A DNA stretch of 64,000 nucleotides from Blastocladiella emersonii ATCC 22665 (lineage: Eukaryota > Blastocladiomycota > Blastocladiomycetes > Blastocladiales > Blastocladiaceae), in contig JANHCV010000015.1 in the NCBI GenBank assembly GCA_025594325.1, forward strand, positions 248,001-312,000, read 5' to 3'. Each line of letters starts with the position of its first letter. The stretch's first letter is position 1. Position numbers and translations under genes: made by a program. Of the stretch, positions 56,801 to 64,000 are shown piece after piece. Below the pieces are notes generated by a model that saw only the letters and a list, made by a program, of their open reading frames with translations, did not search any database and was not told the DNA's origin.

Positions 56801-57153
56801 CGCTTCTTGCCCTGGTCGATCTCGGCGCGCAGCTTGGTGCACCAGACGGCGACCGAGTCGGCGTGCGCCGTCGGGTCGCGCTCGAGGAGCTGCATCACGG
56901 GGCGCACGGCCGCGACGTCCGGGTGGAACGGCGTCTGCGCGACGGCGAGGGACTTGAGCCCGTCGCACAGCACGCGCAGCTCGGCGGTACGCGACGGCGC
57001 CGCGTCGGCGGCGGCGAGGATCGTCGCGTACGCCGCGTCGAACCGCGACTTGACCGCGGAAAAGGCGTCGATCTTGGTCGACGTGATCACCTGCAGGATC
57101 TCGCCGAGCGCGGCCGTCGCGGCGGAGGTCGCGGACTTGCCGGTGGCCGACAT
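53890..57153 (-). CDS. RVT: Cellular reverse-transcriptase-related protein (rvt family)
   Basis: 1087 residues, single exon, start MSATGKSATS at 57153. The RT palm lies near the middle. Motif A is VVVRTDFEWFGP (Asp at about 526), motif B is KRGVPISHALSFLLGE, motif C is FLRLHDDIWMW (Asp pair at about 615-616), and motif D is GLKFNVEKSGTVV. All catalytic aspartates are kept. The N-terminal 400 residues are helical and coiled-coil-like. An acidic insert (DDGDSDSDSDDDSD) sits before motif A. The long C-terminal part is helical. There are no LTRs, integrase, endonuclease or gag, and the gene is flanked by ordinary genes. This matches the single-copy rvt genes known from fungi and other eukaryotes. 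Function in the host is unknown. Confidence 0.65.
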   Translation of the reverse strand: MSATGKSATSAATAALGEILQVITSTKIDAFSAVKSRFDAAYATILAAADAAPSRTAELRVLCDGLKSLAVAQTPFHPDVAAVRPVMQLLERDPTAHADSVAVWCTKLRAEIDQGKKRCQYAMLFGQVLSEHAAFTAGDKGADAAVSEIASEDWEAIEAAMAKSESGTSPAAAAAPTDRARIIAESVAKLRAERQATKDEFVERVLTSPPAELADAAPFIEFLRTEVFQFASADQKAFFDAEVAEIATFGKELAKTTITAEDVKYTVEGLLAQGLLDDARQAALRDIRTNAVIHAEIASVLNMYLTQYEAWSWPAAGVRVDFRRQMNGKFRAYLDEDLMTALFLQWVGVQWSCALRGLFVAVHESQLWNAVEVCKRKAAKGQFVGQHATTYDFLRGGSGGRGRGRGSGAVTAPALGRIARTINRRRPNYASSIAEERAEFVRAGFMEQIPSTIMSQGTTGSYDDGDSDSDSDDDSDAGGKASAQAGKVDPAAALKRKQELLHFIAAEARLHRAIRPAGAELVVVRTDFEWFGPSLPHPHLLALLEFLGVPKPWVAFVGRFLAVPTKFADDETPQMRKRGVPISHALSFLLGESMMFLLDFHMIRHGGGAVSFLRLHDDIWMWSADTRKAMHAWKECQRFAKLAGLKFNVEKSGTVVIRNPTAANEGNAAAAAATAAPAPIAIELAEDINGAPGSGFPKGDISWGSVKLSASTGAWEVDAALLEPHVAEFRGRLAAAPTVLAWINVYNRYMRFFVRNFATTAVGAGKAHTEAVQRALADIHRAVFPDAPNGNVVHALAHRMQAAPFAAHVPAGADLLDAWAYWPLTAGGLELWNPFVLVGATQMTIDDEDEEMQTSSLGHVNSAKRRESLDRADANEYRQALERHHRVFKEKYAAKHQISVKKFDTGAAATRYDSDGDDHDEGAFVASAEAKHEDENDAAAPLTNASVTLTVPGRTDLPPLVIPAFPDRDTWLAKRRESQLRHWLAWFDELRREVQPVHVTDKVTAQLRGHLPELKRAAGGAETGGDVVDTPLKGGDLAAMGQYWSWIVLTYGEQLLRDLGSLAFMPSSVVPRAMVLAHKAEKIQWDA

Positions 57154-57513
57154 GCTGTGGGAGGAGGGGAGCGGGGGTGAGTGATCGGCGCGAGACACGC
57201 GCGCATGGCGGGCGAGCTTACATTGCAGGTGGTGCGGGTTCAAGCGGGTGAGGACGAGACGAGGACGGGGCCTCGCTTGCGTGCTGTAAGGGACGGCGAG
57301 AGCGGGAGAGCGGGGGAGCGGGCGCCCTTTATATTGTCCGTTGCGGTCGGTGCGGACAGCGGTCGCGTCGAACGGGTGACGCGCCTGTGACGCGGCCGCG
57401 TCAATCATGCCTTCGCGTCGTCGCGACTGACTCGACCTCGACTCTTCAACGAAAGTGTGACGAAGCAAGCGGATTACATTACAAGATGACGAAAGGCACA
57501 ATCAACAGTCAAC
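57154..57513. other. Promoter of the rvt gene
   Basis: Non-coding. A TATA-like AATATAAAG on the minus strand (57327-57336) lies about 180 bp upstream of the start. CGGTCGG and ACGCG words surround it. Confidence 0.45.
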
Positions 57514-59178
57514 TCAGTAGAAGCTGCCGCCCGTGTACGCGTTGCCTTCGGTGGCAGGCGACTCGGTCGCGGCGGGGGCCGCGCTGCTCTCGGGCATCAC
57601 GGCGGGCGAGTACGCCGGGGTCTCGGCCGAGGCGTCGCGCGCGGCCGAGTACGTGGGCTCGGCCGTCGCGGCGGGGGCAGCGGTTGCGGTCTCGCACGGC
57701 GTCGTCGTGGCGGTGGCGGTCGGCTCGACGAGGTTGACGGGCGTCGTGGCGATGGGCTCCTCGTTGTCGCAGTCCTCCTCGGCCTCGTCTTCCTCCTCGC
57801 AGTCCTCCTCGTCGCCCGTGAGGTTGTCGGCCTCGTCCTCCTCCTCGCAGTCCTCCTCGTCGCCGGTCAGGTTATCAGGCTGCTCCTCCTCGCAATCCTC
57901 CTCGTCGTCAACGACCTGGGTCGGGGTAGGGACCGGGGCGGGGGCAGCGGGGTAGCCAGTGTCGCGGGTGACCTCGGTGGGGGCGGCCGTGGGCTGAACG
58001 AGGTCGACGGGCGTGGTAGCCGTGGGCTCCTCGTCCTCGCAGTCCTCCTCCTCGTCGCCCGTCAGGTTATCGGGCTGCTCGTCCTCCTCGCAGTCCTCCT
58101 CCTCGTCGCCCGTCAGGTTGTCGGGCTCGTCGTCGCAGTCCTCGGTCGGCTCCGGAACCGGCGCGGGGGCCGGGGTGGTGCCGGCATCGAGGTTGTCGCC
58201 GGTCGGCGTCGGCGTCGGCGCGGGCGCGCCGTACCCGGGCTCGGGCTGGGGCTGCACGGGCGCGGGCGAGTCGCCGCCGTTGCCGTACCCGGGCTCGACG
58301 GGAGCGGGGGCGGGCGGCGAGATGGGCGAGGCGCCGTCGTTGCCGCCGCCGTTGCCGTTGCCGTAGCCGGGCTCGGGCTGGACGGGCGCCGGGGGAGAGA
58401 TGGGCGCGGGCGAGCCGCCGTTGTAACCACCGTCGGCGGGCGTGGTCGGGACCGGGTCGGTGCCAATGATGGTGGACACGACGGGCGAGGTCGGGACGGG
58501 GTCCGTCGCGACGGTGGTGGTGGCGATGACCGACGACACGCCGGGCGTCGTGGTCGGGCCACCGTACCCGCCGCCGTTGGACGCGGTCGAGGTGACGATG
58601 ACGGAGCCGGTCGACGAGGCCGTGAGCGTCGACGACGGGATGTAGGCGCCGCCCGTCGCGGTCGTGGTCGCGCTCGAGACCGACGACGCGGTACCCGTCT
58701 GCGTCGTGGTGCCGAGGGTGCCGGTCTGCGACGTGGTGCCGGCGGTGCCCGTCTGCGTGGCCGTGGTGCTGACGGCGCCCGTCTGGGTCGTCGTGCCGAG
58801 CGTGCCCGTCTGGGTCGTGGTCACGGCGGTGCCGGTCTGCGAGGTGGTGGCGGACGCCGACGAGGCCGACGAGGTGACGGCGGGGTCGGTCGTCGAAGTC
58901 TTGCGGCCGTACGCCGGCGGGGCGACGGGGGTCGACGTTGCGATGACAGACGAGGTCGCGGGCACCGTGTCGGTCGACGTCTTGCGGCCGTACGCGGGCG
59001 GCTGCGGGTCGACGGGGGTCGGGGCGGGGACGGGGACCGACGACGAGGGCGAGACGGCCGCCGACGAGGTCGGGTCGGACGTGGGCGGCTTGATGATAGG
59101 CGTATATACGGCGTTGGGCGCCGGCGCGGCCGAGGCCACGGCCACAAAGAGGGCGGCGACGAGGAACTGAGTCTTCAT
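57514..59178 (-). CDS. Secreted mucin-like protein with acidic Cys/NLT repeats
   Basis: 554 residues. Signal peptide MKTQFLVAALFVAVASAAPA. Residues about 20-190 are Ser/Thr/Pro rich, with TTTQTGT repeats and two PPAYGRKTST units (O-glycosylation expected). About 190-320 is Pro/Gly/Tyr rich (PVQPEPGYGNG). From about 340 an acidic module PDNLTGDEEEDCEED recurs at least four times, each with an N-glycosylation sequon (NLT) and a Cys, in two blocks separated by a TATTPVDLVQPTA linker that is itself duplicated. No GPI-type hydrophobic tail. Probably a cell-wall or extracellular matrix protein that could bind divalent cations; family not recognised. Confidence 0.65.
   Translation of the reverse strand: MKTQFLVAALFVAVASAAPAPNAVYTPIIKPPTSDPTSSAAVSPSSSVPVPAPTPVDPQPPAYGRKTSTDTVPATSSVIATSTPVAPPAYGRKTSTTDPAVTSSASSASATTSQTGTAVTTTQTGTLGTTTQTGAVSTTATQTGTAGTTSQTGTLGTTTQTGTASSVSSATTTATGGAYIPSSTLTASSTGSVIVTSTASNGGGYGGPTTTPGVSSVIATTTVATDPVPTSPVVSTIIGTDPVPTTPADGGYNGGSPAPISPPAPVQPEPGYGNGNGGGNDGASPISPPAPAPVEPGYGNGGDSPAPVQPQPEPGYGAPAPTPTPTGDNLDAGTTPAPAPVPEPTEDCDDEPDNLTGDEEEDCEEDEQPDNLTGDEEEDCEDEEPTATTPVDLVQPTAAPTEVTRDTGYPAAPAPVPTPTQVVDDEEDCEEEQPDNLTGDEEDCEEEDEADNLTGDEEDCEEEDEAEEDCDNEEPIATTPVNLVEPTATATTTPCETATAAPAATAEPTYSAARDASAETPAYSPAVMPESSAAPAATESPATEGNAYTGGSFY
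57770..58145. repeat. Intragenic repeats coding the acidic NLTGDEEEDCEE modules
   Basis: TCCTCCTCGCAGTCCTCCTC and GCCCGTCAGGTT(A/G)TCGG words recur; two duplicated blocks (57770-57900 and 58020-58145) encode the acidic repeats of the secreted protein. Confidence 0.7.
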
Positions 59179-59759
59179 GGCGGCGACAGCGGGTGGGTTG
59201 AGAGAGAGTGTGTGGTGTGGTGGTCGGTCTTCTATGGAGACAAGTCTAGGAGTGTGCGACGAGGTCTATCGCCCAGCGAGAGAACAGCAGGTCGTCAATG
59301 GAGATTCGGAGGGAGGAGTCTGAACGAGAAGAGGAGAGGAAGGGATGCGCGGGCGGCGCCTCGTACTTGTAGCGCGACCGAGGGTGAAGTATTCCTGACG
59401 CCTAAGGTCAGCCTCATTCCGCGGACCTGTCGCAAGCCCTGTCGCCGTCCATTAACTCGACCACGTGTGGGGCTTGGCCGGGTCATGAACGCCCAGCTCG
59501 CCGGCAGTCCGGGTCGCCGCCGCGGAAAGCGGTGAATGATGATGTATGGTCGAGCGAGTCGCCGCGTCGCGTTGCTCGGCGGCGACTGCATCGCGGGGGT
59601 GGGGCGTGGTGGCTCAGCAGGGACTCGGGCGCGCGACGCGACGCACGCGAGTTGATGCACGAGTCGCGTGATGCTGTTGATCGCTCGCTGATCGCTCTTG
59701 GTCCCGCCTCGCTCCTTCCCTCTCCTCCCGAGCAACGACCTCGACCCCCGCACTCCACC
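59179..59759. other. Divergent intergenic region
   Basis: About 580 bp between the secreted-protein gene and the RsfS-like gene, transcribed away from each other. Presumably both promoters. No gene, RNA or repeat recognised. Confidence 0.45.
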
Positions 59760-60749
59760 ATGTACCGCTCCATGCAACGCGCCCTGCGCCCGCTGGCAAC
59801 CACCGCCGCCGCCGCTGCCGCGCGGTCGCGCCCATCCGCGGCCCGCACTCTCGCCACGACTGCCGTGCGCGCATCGAGCAGCAGCGTGCCCGTCGGCCGC
59901 ATGGCGTTCCCGTTCGGGTACAAGGTCATTCTGCCCGCCTCGACGACGCCGGGTGACTCGGTCTCGCCGCTCTCGACGGCTGCTACCTCTGCTGCTGCCG
60001 CTGCGTCGGTCGCGAACGCTGCGGCGACGGCGGCAAGCGAGTCTGTGACCCTAGACACGTCCGACTCGGACCCGTCGTCGTCGCTCGACGCCGCCGTGGC
60101 CGCCGAGTCCAAGCCGAACCTCGACTGGTTCGTCGACCCGCTGCCGTCGGACCTGTCGCCCGTGTGGATGCGCAACCTGACGGCGCTCAACGCCGAGGCC
60201 GGTTCCCCTCCTGCCGCCGTCTCCGAGCCGGGCGCGAACCCGCTCCTCTACGGGCACGAGTTCTCGTTCGGCGACACCGTGACACCCGCAGACCTGGCAT
60301 CGTTCCTAACGGACCGCGGCATGTGCACGTCCGTCACCGTCCTCGACGTGCGCGGGCGGAGCGACGTGGCGGACGCCATGGTGGTCGCGAGCGCGCGGTC
60401 GACGGCGCACATGCGTGCCGTGACCGAGGACCTGTACCGGCACCTCAAGTCCGCCGCCGCCGCATCCGCCCCCACGCCGGCGGACGCACAGCAGGCGATT
60501 GCGGCGATCCACGTCGACGGGCTCGACACGGACGACTGGGTCGTGGTCGATCTCGGCCGCGTGTTCGTGCACATCTTCACGCCCGAGGGCCGCGCGACGT
60601 ACGACCTCGACCGGCTCTGGACGCAGTCGCCCGCCGAGACCGAAGCCGAGATCGCGGCCTACCTCGCGGACGAGGGACCCGTCGGCGAGGACGAGTGGTT
60701 CTTTGACGAGGCCAGCGAGGATGTGGAGGGCGAGGTCGAGCGCGCCTAG
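59760..60749 (+). CDS. Mitochondrial ribosome-silencing-factor-like protein (RsfS/Iojap)
   Basis: 329 residues. The N-terminus is an Arg/Ala/Ser presequence (MYRSMQRALRPLATTAAAAA). The Iojap/RsfS domain occupies about 200-295: VTVLDVRGRSDVADAMVVASARSTAHMRAV, DLYRHLK, VDGLDTDDWVVVDLGRVFVHIFTPEGRATYDLDRLW. The family binds the large ribosomal subunit (uL14) and acts in mitoribosome assembly or subunit-joining control (MALSU1 in animals, the N-terminal part of Atp25 in yeast). Here it stands alone without an Atp25-like C-terminal domain. The C-terminus is acidic (EDEWFFDEASEDVEGEVE). Confidence 0.8.
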   Translation: MYRSMQRALRPLATTAAAAAARSRPSAARTLATTAVRASSSSVPVGRMAFPFGYKVILPASTTPGDSVSPLSTAATSAAAAASVANAAATAASESVTLDTSDSDPSSSLDAAVAAESKPNLDWFVDPLPSDLSPVWMRNLTALNAEAGSPPAAVSEPGANPLLYGHEFSFGDTVTPADLASFLTDRGMCTSVTVLDVRGRSDVADAMVVASARSTAHMRAVTEDLYRHLKSAAAASAPTPADAQQAIAAIHVDGLDTDDWVVVDLGRVFVHIFTPEGRATYDLDRLWTQSPAETEAEIAAYLADEGPVGEDEWFFDEASEDVEGEVERA

Positions 60750-60812
60750 GAGATGCGCGATTGAGATGGTTGGAGAGTAGCTGCTAGTAAATCTATATAT
60801 GTGTATCCTTTG

Positions 60813-61833
60813 TCACGAGCGCCGGTTCGGCGCAAAGTACCTTTGCGCGATACGGTTGGCCTCTTCCTACACACGCTCGCGCGCACGTCAGTCTCCGCTT
60901 CGCGTGAACAACCGCACGTCGTCGACGCACATCCAGCATCGCCGTCTCGCCCGCCGGGTTCCGCGACCCGCCGCCCATGATCGTATCGCTCGGGTCCATG
61001 ATCCGCGGCATCGCGATAGCTGGCGGCGGCGCGCGTGCGACTGGGGGCGCCTGCTCACGCGGTCGCGGCGGGTAGTACCCGGTGCTGTTCGGTCGCTGCT
61101 GGCCGCTGCCCCACGACGACGTCACGGACGCGGGCCGCTCGCACGTCGGCCGCGGCGGGCGGTAGCTCTGGTACTGACGCACGCCGACCGACGGGTCGTG
61201 GTTTTCCCGCTGGTGCTGCTGGTCGTCCCACTGCGAGTACGGCTGCGGTTGGCGCGACGGTGCCTCCCACGATGCGGGCGCAGCGGGCTCACGCCGTTGC
61301 TGGCCGCCGTCCCACTGCTGCTGCGACGGGTACGGCTGCTGCTGTTGCGGCGCATCCCATGACGCGACCGGCGCACTCGACCGCGCAGCCCGCGGCGGTC
61401 CCGAAACCTTCTCACGCCGAACGACTGGCTCGTCCCACCGCGCCTGCGACGACGGCTGCTGCTGCTGTTGCTGGCTTGGCGCTTTCCACGCGGCCGGCGC
61501 AACCGCAGGAGCGTACCCGTCGGCCGACCGGCGCTGCGACGGCGCACGCTGCTGCTGCTGCGGCTGGCTGTAGCTCTGCGCGGACGCCGCCGGCGGCGGC
61601 TGCGAGTACGGCTCACGCTGCTGCTCGGCCCACTGCTGCTGCGACTGCGCCCGCGAACGCGACGACGTCGAGGCGGTACTCGACTGCGGACGGTACACCA
61701 CCTGCTGCGCCGGCGCGGGTACCGGCTCGGTCCGCGCGAGCAGCTCCTCGAGGTCAGCGAGAATCTCGTCGCACTCGGCGGCGACGACGGCCTTCAACGC
61801 CGGCGTGAGCGTTGCAGGAGGTTGATATTGCAT
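60813..61833 (-). CDS. Gln/Pro-rich low-complexity protein
   Basis: Proposed two exons (61833-60931 and 60866-60813), 318 residues. The intron uses GTGCGT...TAG; splicing replaces an Arg-rich read-through tail by EEANRIAQRYFAPNRRS, which looks more natural. Residues 1-40 are a short helix with acidic character (ALKAVVAAECDEILADLEELLART). The remainder is Gln, Pro, Ser, Tyr and Arg rich with repeated aromatic/Trp motifs (W(D/E)APxxQ, five or more). A disordered, possibly RNA-binding or condensate-forming protein; family unknown. Confidence 0.5.
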
Positions 61834-61932
61834 CGAGTCAAGTCGTCGTCTTCAAGACCGCATTCATCAAGTAGATAGGGCAAGTATATGAAGAGAGGAA
61901 GAAACAAACAGCTAAGGCAACCCGACCCAAAC

Positions 61933-62966
61933 TTACACGATCTCGTACTTGTTGTGCACGAGCCCATCGACGCCCTTGCGCCCGATCCGTGGCCGGGTGA
62001 CGTACCGGGGCTCCTTCTCGCCGATCATCTCGGTGAAGATGCGCGGGACGGCCTCGTCCCACTCGGCCTTCCACACGTTGATGCCGCGGGGCGTCAGGCC
62101 GTGCGCCTGGATCAGCTCCCACACGGAGACGCCGCGGGGCAGGGTCGCGGGGAGCGCGTGCGGGACACCGGCGGCGGCATCGGCGTCGCCGGCCGCGGTC
62201 TTGGCGGGCTGCTCGAACACGAACACGGCCATGCGGTGCGCACCCGTGCCCTTGGTCGGGTGTGGCGGGAGGTAGGGGAGGACGAGCGTGCCCTTGGTCC
62301 CCTCGGCCTTACCATCCGCCGAGGTCGGGAGCGCGAGCGGGGCGGTGGCGGCGGCGGCGTTGAGCGGAATGTCCTTGACCATCCAGAGGATCTCCTCGGA
62401 GCGGACCTCGTAGTCGGGGCGCGCCTTGTCGGCGTCGACGAGCACCAACGTGTACTTTTTCACGTCGGCGTGGTACGGCTGCAGGTAGACGTGGACGGGG
62501 TCGACGGTGGCTGTTGGCGGGACGGCGGCGCCGAGCGCGATCAGGTCGCCGGCCGCGGTCGCGACGTGCACCTCGACGTCAATGTCGTCGGCGCGCTTCG
62601 GGAAGAAGTCGGCGAAGATGCCGCGCTGCTCGGCGAACTGGATCTACACTCCCGAAAAAGCGTGAGCGGACACCCCGCCAGCACCGCAGCACGGAGGCGC
62701 GAACGTACGACGCGGTCGCGGCGGTGGCGCACGAAATGGTCGCGGCCGAGCTTCTGGAACTCGGACAGCGCGTAGTTGGCGTCGCCGTTGCGGAACGCGC
62801 GGATCGTCTCGGGCGCGTTGGCCGGCTTGAGCGCGCCCGTCGTCTCGAGCACCTTGCGCGCCTCGGCGAAGGCGGCGGCGCGCGCCTCGCCCGACAGGGC
62901 ACGGCGCGGCGCGGCCGCCATCGTGGCGGACGTCGCCAGGCGGGCGAGCGAGCGGCGGGCCAGCAT
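61933..62966 (-). CDS. MRPL35: Mitochondrial large-subunit ribosomal protein mL38 (PEBP fold)
   Basis: Two exons (62966-62709, 62643-61933; intron 65 nt, GTACG...TAG) give 322 residues. N-terminal presequence MLARRSLARLATSATMAAAP. The C-terminal two thirds are a phosphatidylethanolamine-binding-protein domain: YTLVLVDADKARPDYEVRSEEILWMVKDIPL (the DPDxP-like region with D-K-A-R-P), LPYLPPHPTKGTGAHRMAVFVFEQP (the GxHR motif) and the terminal EPRYVTRPRIGRKGVDGLVHNKYEIV. This matches mL38/YmL35 of the mitoribosomal central protuberance. The ATP/lipid-site residues are partly replaced, as in other mL38 proteins. Confidence 0.8.
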
Positions 62967-63295
62967 CGTGATCGTGATTTGCGCCGAGTTACGTGGCGCG
63001 TTCGCTACGTGGGTGCCCGCGGTGCAAGGCTTCGGCGGATCGGCGCCGTGGAGGCAGCGAGAGAAGGGAGATTTGATCTTCAATCCTGTTTAAGTCGGGC
63101 CGCGTGACATCAGGTGGCGGCGTATCCGGATACCCGCGATGGGGCCGCCGGATAGCGCACATTGCCCGAAACGGCGGAACGACGCGCCGGCCATGCGGGC
63201 CGCGGCCGACTTGCTTTCGCCGCGCCCATCATGCAGCCCTGACGAAAGCGCCCGCATCTGCTACGTGATCGACACTCTACGCAACGAAGCAAACC
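62967..63295. other. Divergent intergenic region
   Basis: About 330 bp between the mL38 and rhodanese genes, presumably carrying both promoters. Nothing else recognised. Confidence 0.45.
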
Positions 63296-64000
63296 ATGTC
63301 GCTGCCATCCGCATCGCTGCTCCGCCCGGCCGGCGCCGTGCTGCGCCGCCGGTGTGCCGCAGCGTCGCCATCCATCATCGCCGCTATGCGCGTGGCGGCC
63401 GTCCCTGTCCTCCGCACCACCACTGCTGCTGCTTCGTTCACCTCGGCCCCCGCCCGGAGCTTCTCGTGGACGCGCGTGGCGCGGAGCGACGCCCATGGCC
63501 CGAGCGAAGCGGAACTCGACGCGGCGTTCATTGGCAACACGCCAATGGACGGCGCCGAGCTGCGCGCGCTGATCGAGGCCGGGCGCACGGGCGTCGGCAA
63601 GGAGGTGCTGATCGTCGACGTGCGCAACGCGAGCGAGACGGCCGAGGGCATGATTCCGACGGCTGTGCATCTGCCACGTACGTTTCTCACGGCGTGAGAG
63701 ATGGTGCCAGGTTGCTGACTTGGGCAGACAGTCCCGGAGCTCGCCAACGCGCTCAACCAGCCCAACATGCAGTTCCAGCTGCTCAACCAGTTCCCCAAGC
63801 CGTCGCGCGAGTCCGACAACCTCGTCGTCTACTGCAAGGCCGGCGTGCGCGCCGAGAACGCGCTCAAGATTGCCCGCGAGCTCGGGTTCAAGCGGTACGC
63901 TTTGAGGCTGGGATCGTGTCGCGATCATGCGCTCACTCTCATTGACTGTAGCGTGCGCAACTACAAGGGCTCGTGGAACGACTGGACCGCCAACTTTGCC
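63296..64000 (+). CDS. Rhodanese-domain sulfurtransferase, mitochondrial (3' end beyond window)
   Basis: Exons 63296-63677, 63732-63894 and 63952 to the window end. A Ser/Ala/Arg presequence covers the first ~60 residues. A single rhodanese domain starts near residue 80: GAELRALIEAG, VLIVDVRNASETAEGMIPTAVHLP, then after intron 1 LPELANAL, and VVYCKAGVRAENALKIARELGFKRVRNYKGSW. The active-site loop is C-K-A-G-V-R, with the catalytic Cys present. Intron 1 ends at the second AG (63730-63731) to keep frame. Likely a persulfide-handling enzyme like yeast Rdl-type or TSTD1 proteins. The gene runs off the window. Confidence 0.82.

Noticed and set aside
53890-57153. RT gene as an active retrotransposon
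   Set aside because: No endonuclease, gag, poly-A tract or flanking repeats; ordinary single-copy genes on both sides.
1-64000. tRNA, rRNA or riboswitch genes
   Set aside because: I looked for tRNA-like box A/B pairs and rRNA words and saw none I could support by eye; a covariance-model scan would be decisive.

Overview
The window looks like GC-rich nuclear DNA from a fungus. A zoosporic (chytrid- or Blastocladiomycota-like) fungus is my best guess, but the lineage is not proven by anything here. The evidence is short spliceosomal introns of about 50-80 nt, nearly always starting GTACG and ending TAG (one first intron reaches about 146 nt); mitochondrial-ribosome and RNA polymerase II genes; a hevein-type chitin-binding protein; and an intact fungal-type rvt reverse-transcriptase gene. 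All gene models were built by hand from open frames and splice junctions; every complete spliced model keeps frame across its junctions.

Layout. (1) 0.2-6.9 kb: a decayed gene followed by three plus-strand members of a lineage-specific F-box-like/alpha-solenoid family. (2) 7.4-24.1 kb: single-copy genes. These encode a secreted chitin-binding/GH19-like protein, mS38 (COX24), a nucleoporin-like scaffold, a PBDC1-type eEF1A chaperone, an acidic zinc-ribbon protein, an N-myristoylatable leucine-rich-repeat protein with eight exons, RPB9, a PIN-like transporter and an LEA-like protein. (3) 24.4-51 kb: more members of the same family on the minus strand, including C-terminal and N-terminal remnants, a frameshifted copy and a hybrid copy. 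(4) 29,652-43,836, inside that array: a 14.2-kb integrated DNA virus-like element. (5) 51-64 kb: single-copy genes again. These encode methionine sulfoxide reductase A, a fused chorismate mutase-prephenate dehydratase, the rvt gene, a mucin-like acidic secreted protein, a mitochondrial RsfS-like factor, a Gln-rich protein, mL38 and a rhodanese cut by the window end.

The 14.2-kb element is the most notable content. It has near-identical 606-bp terminal inverted repeats, a 5-bp target duplication (CACCG), a perfect palindrome at each tip and a long hairpin inside each repeat. It encodes an archaeo-eukaryotic primase fused to an SF2 helicase, a tyrosine-recombinase-like protein, a retroviral-type DDE integrase, a fibre-like protein, a FtsK/HerA-type packaging ATPase, a double-jelly-roll-type major capsid protein, a minor capsid (penton-like) protein and several small proteins. 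No protein-primed DNA polymerase B or protease was seen, so it fits a Polinton-like virus rather than a canonical Maverick/Polinton. Most of its genes share a start-proximal T-rich/TTGTTG...TAAA motif that looks like a viral promoter class. Three copies of an inverted repeat between the primase-helicase and recombinase genes are a candidate origin or divergent control region. A broken junction near 37,788, with both flanking genes 5'-truncated plus an in-frame TGA, suggests this copy has suffered a deletion.

How it fits together: the element carries modules for replication (primase-helicase), integration (DDE integrase, perhaps the tyrosine recombinase) and virion assembly (ATPase, capsid proteins, fibre). 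It sits about 137 bp upstream of the start codon of one F-box-like gene. The surrounding array is itself unstable, with truncations, fusions and internal deletions.
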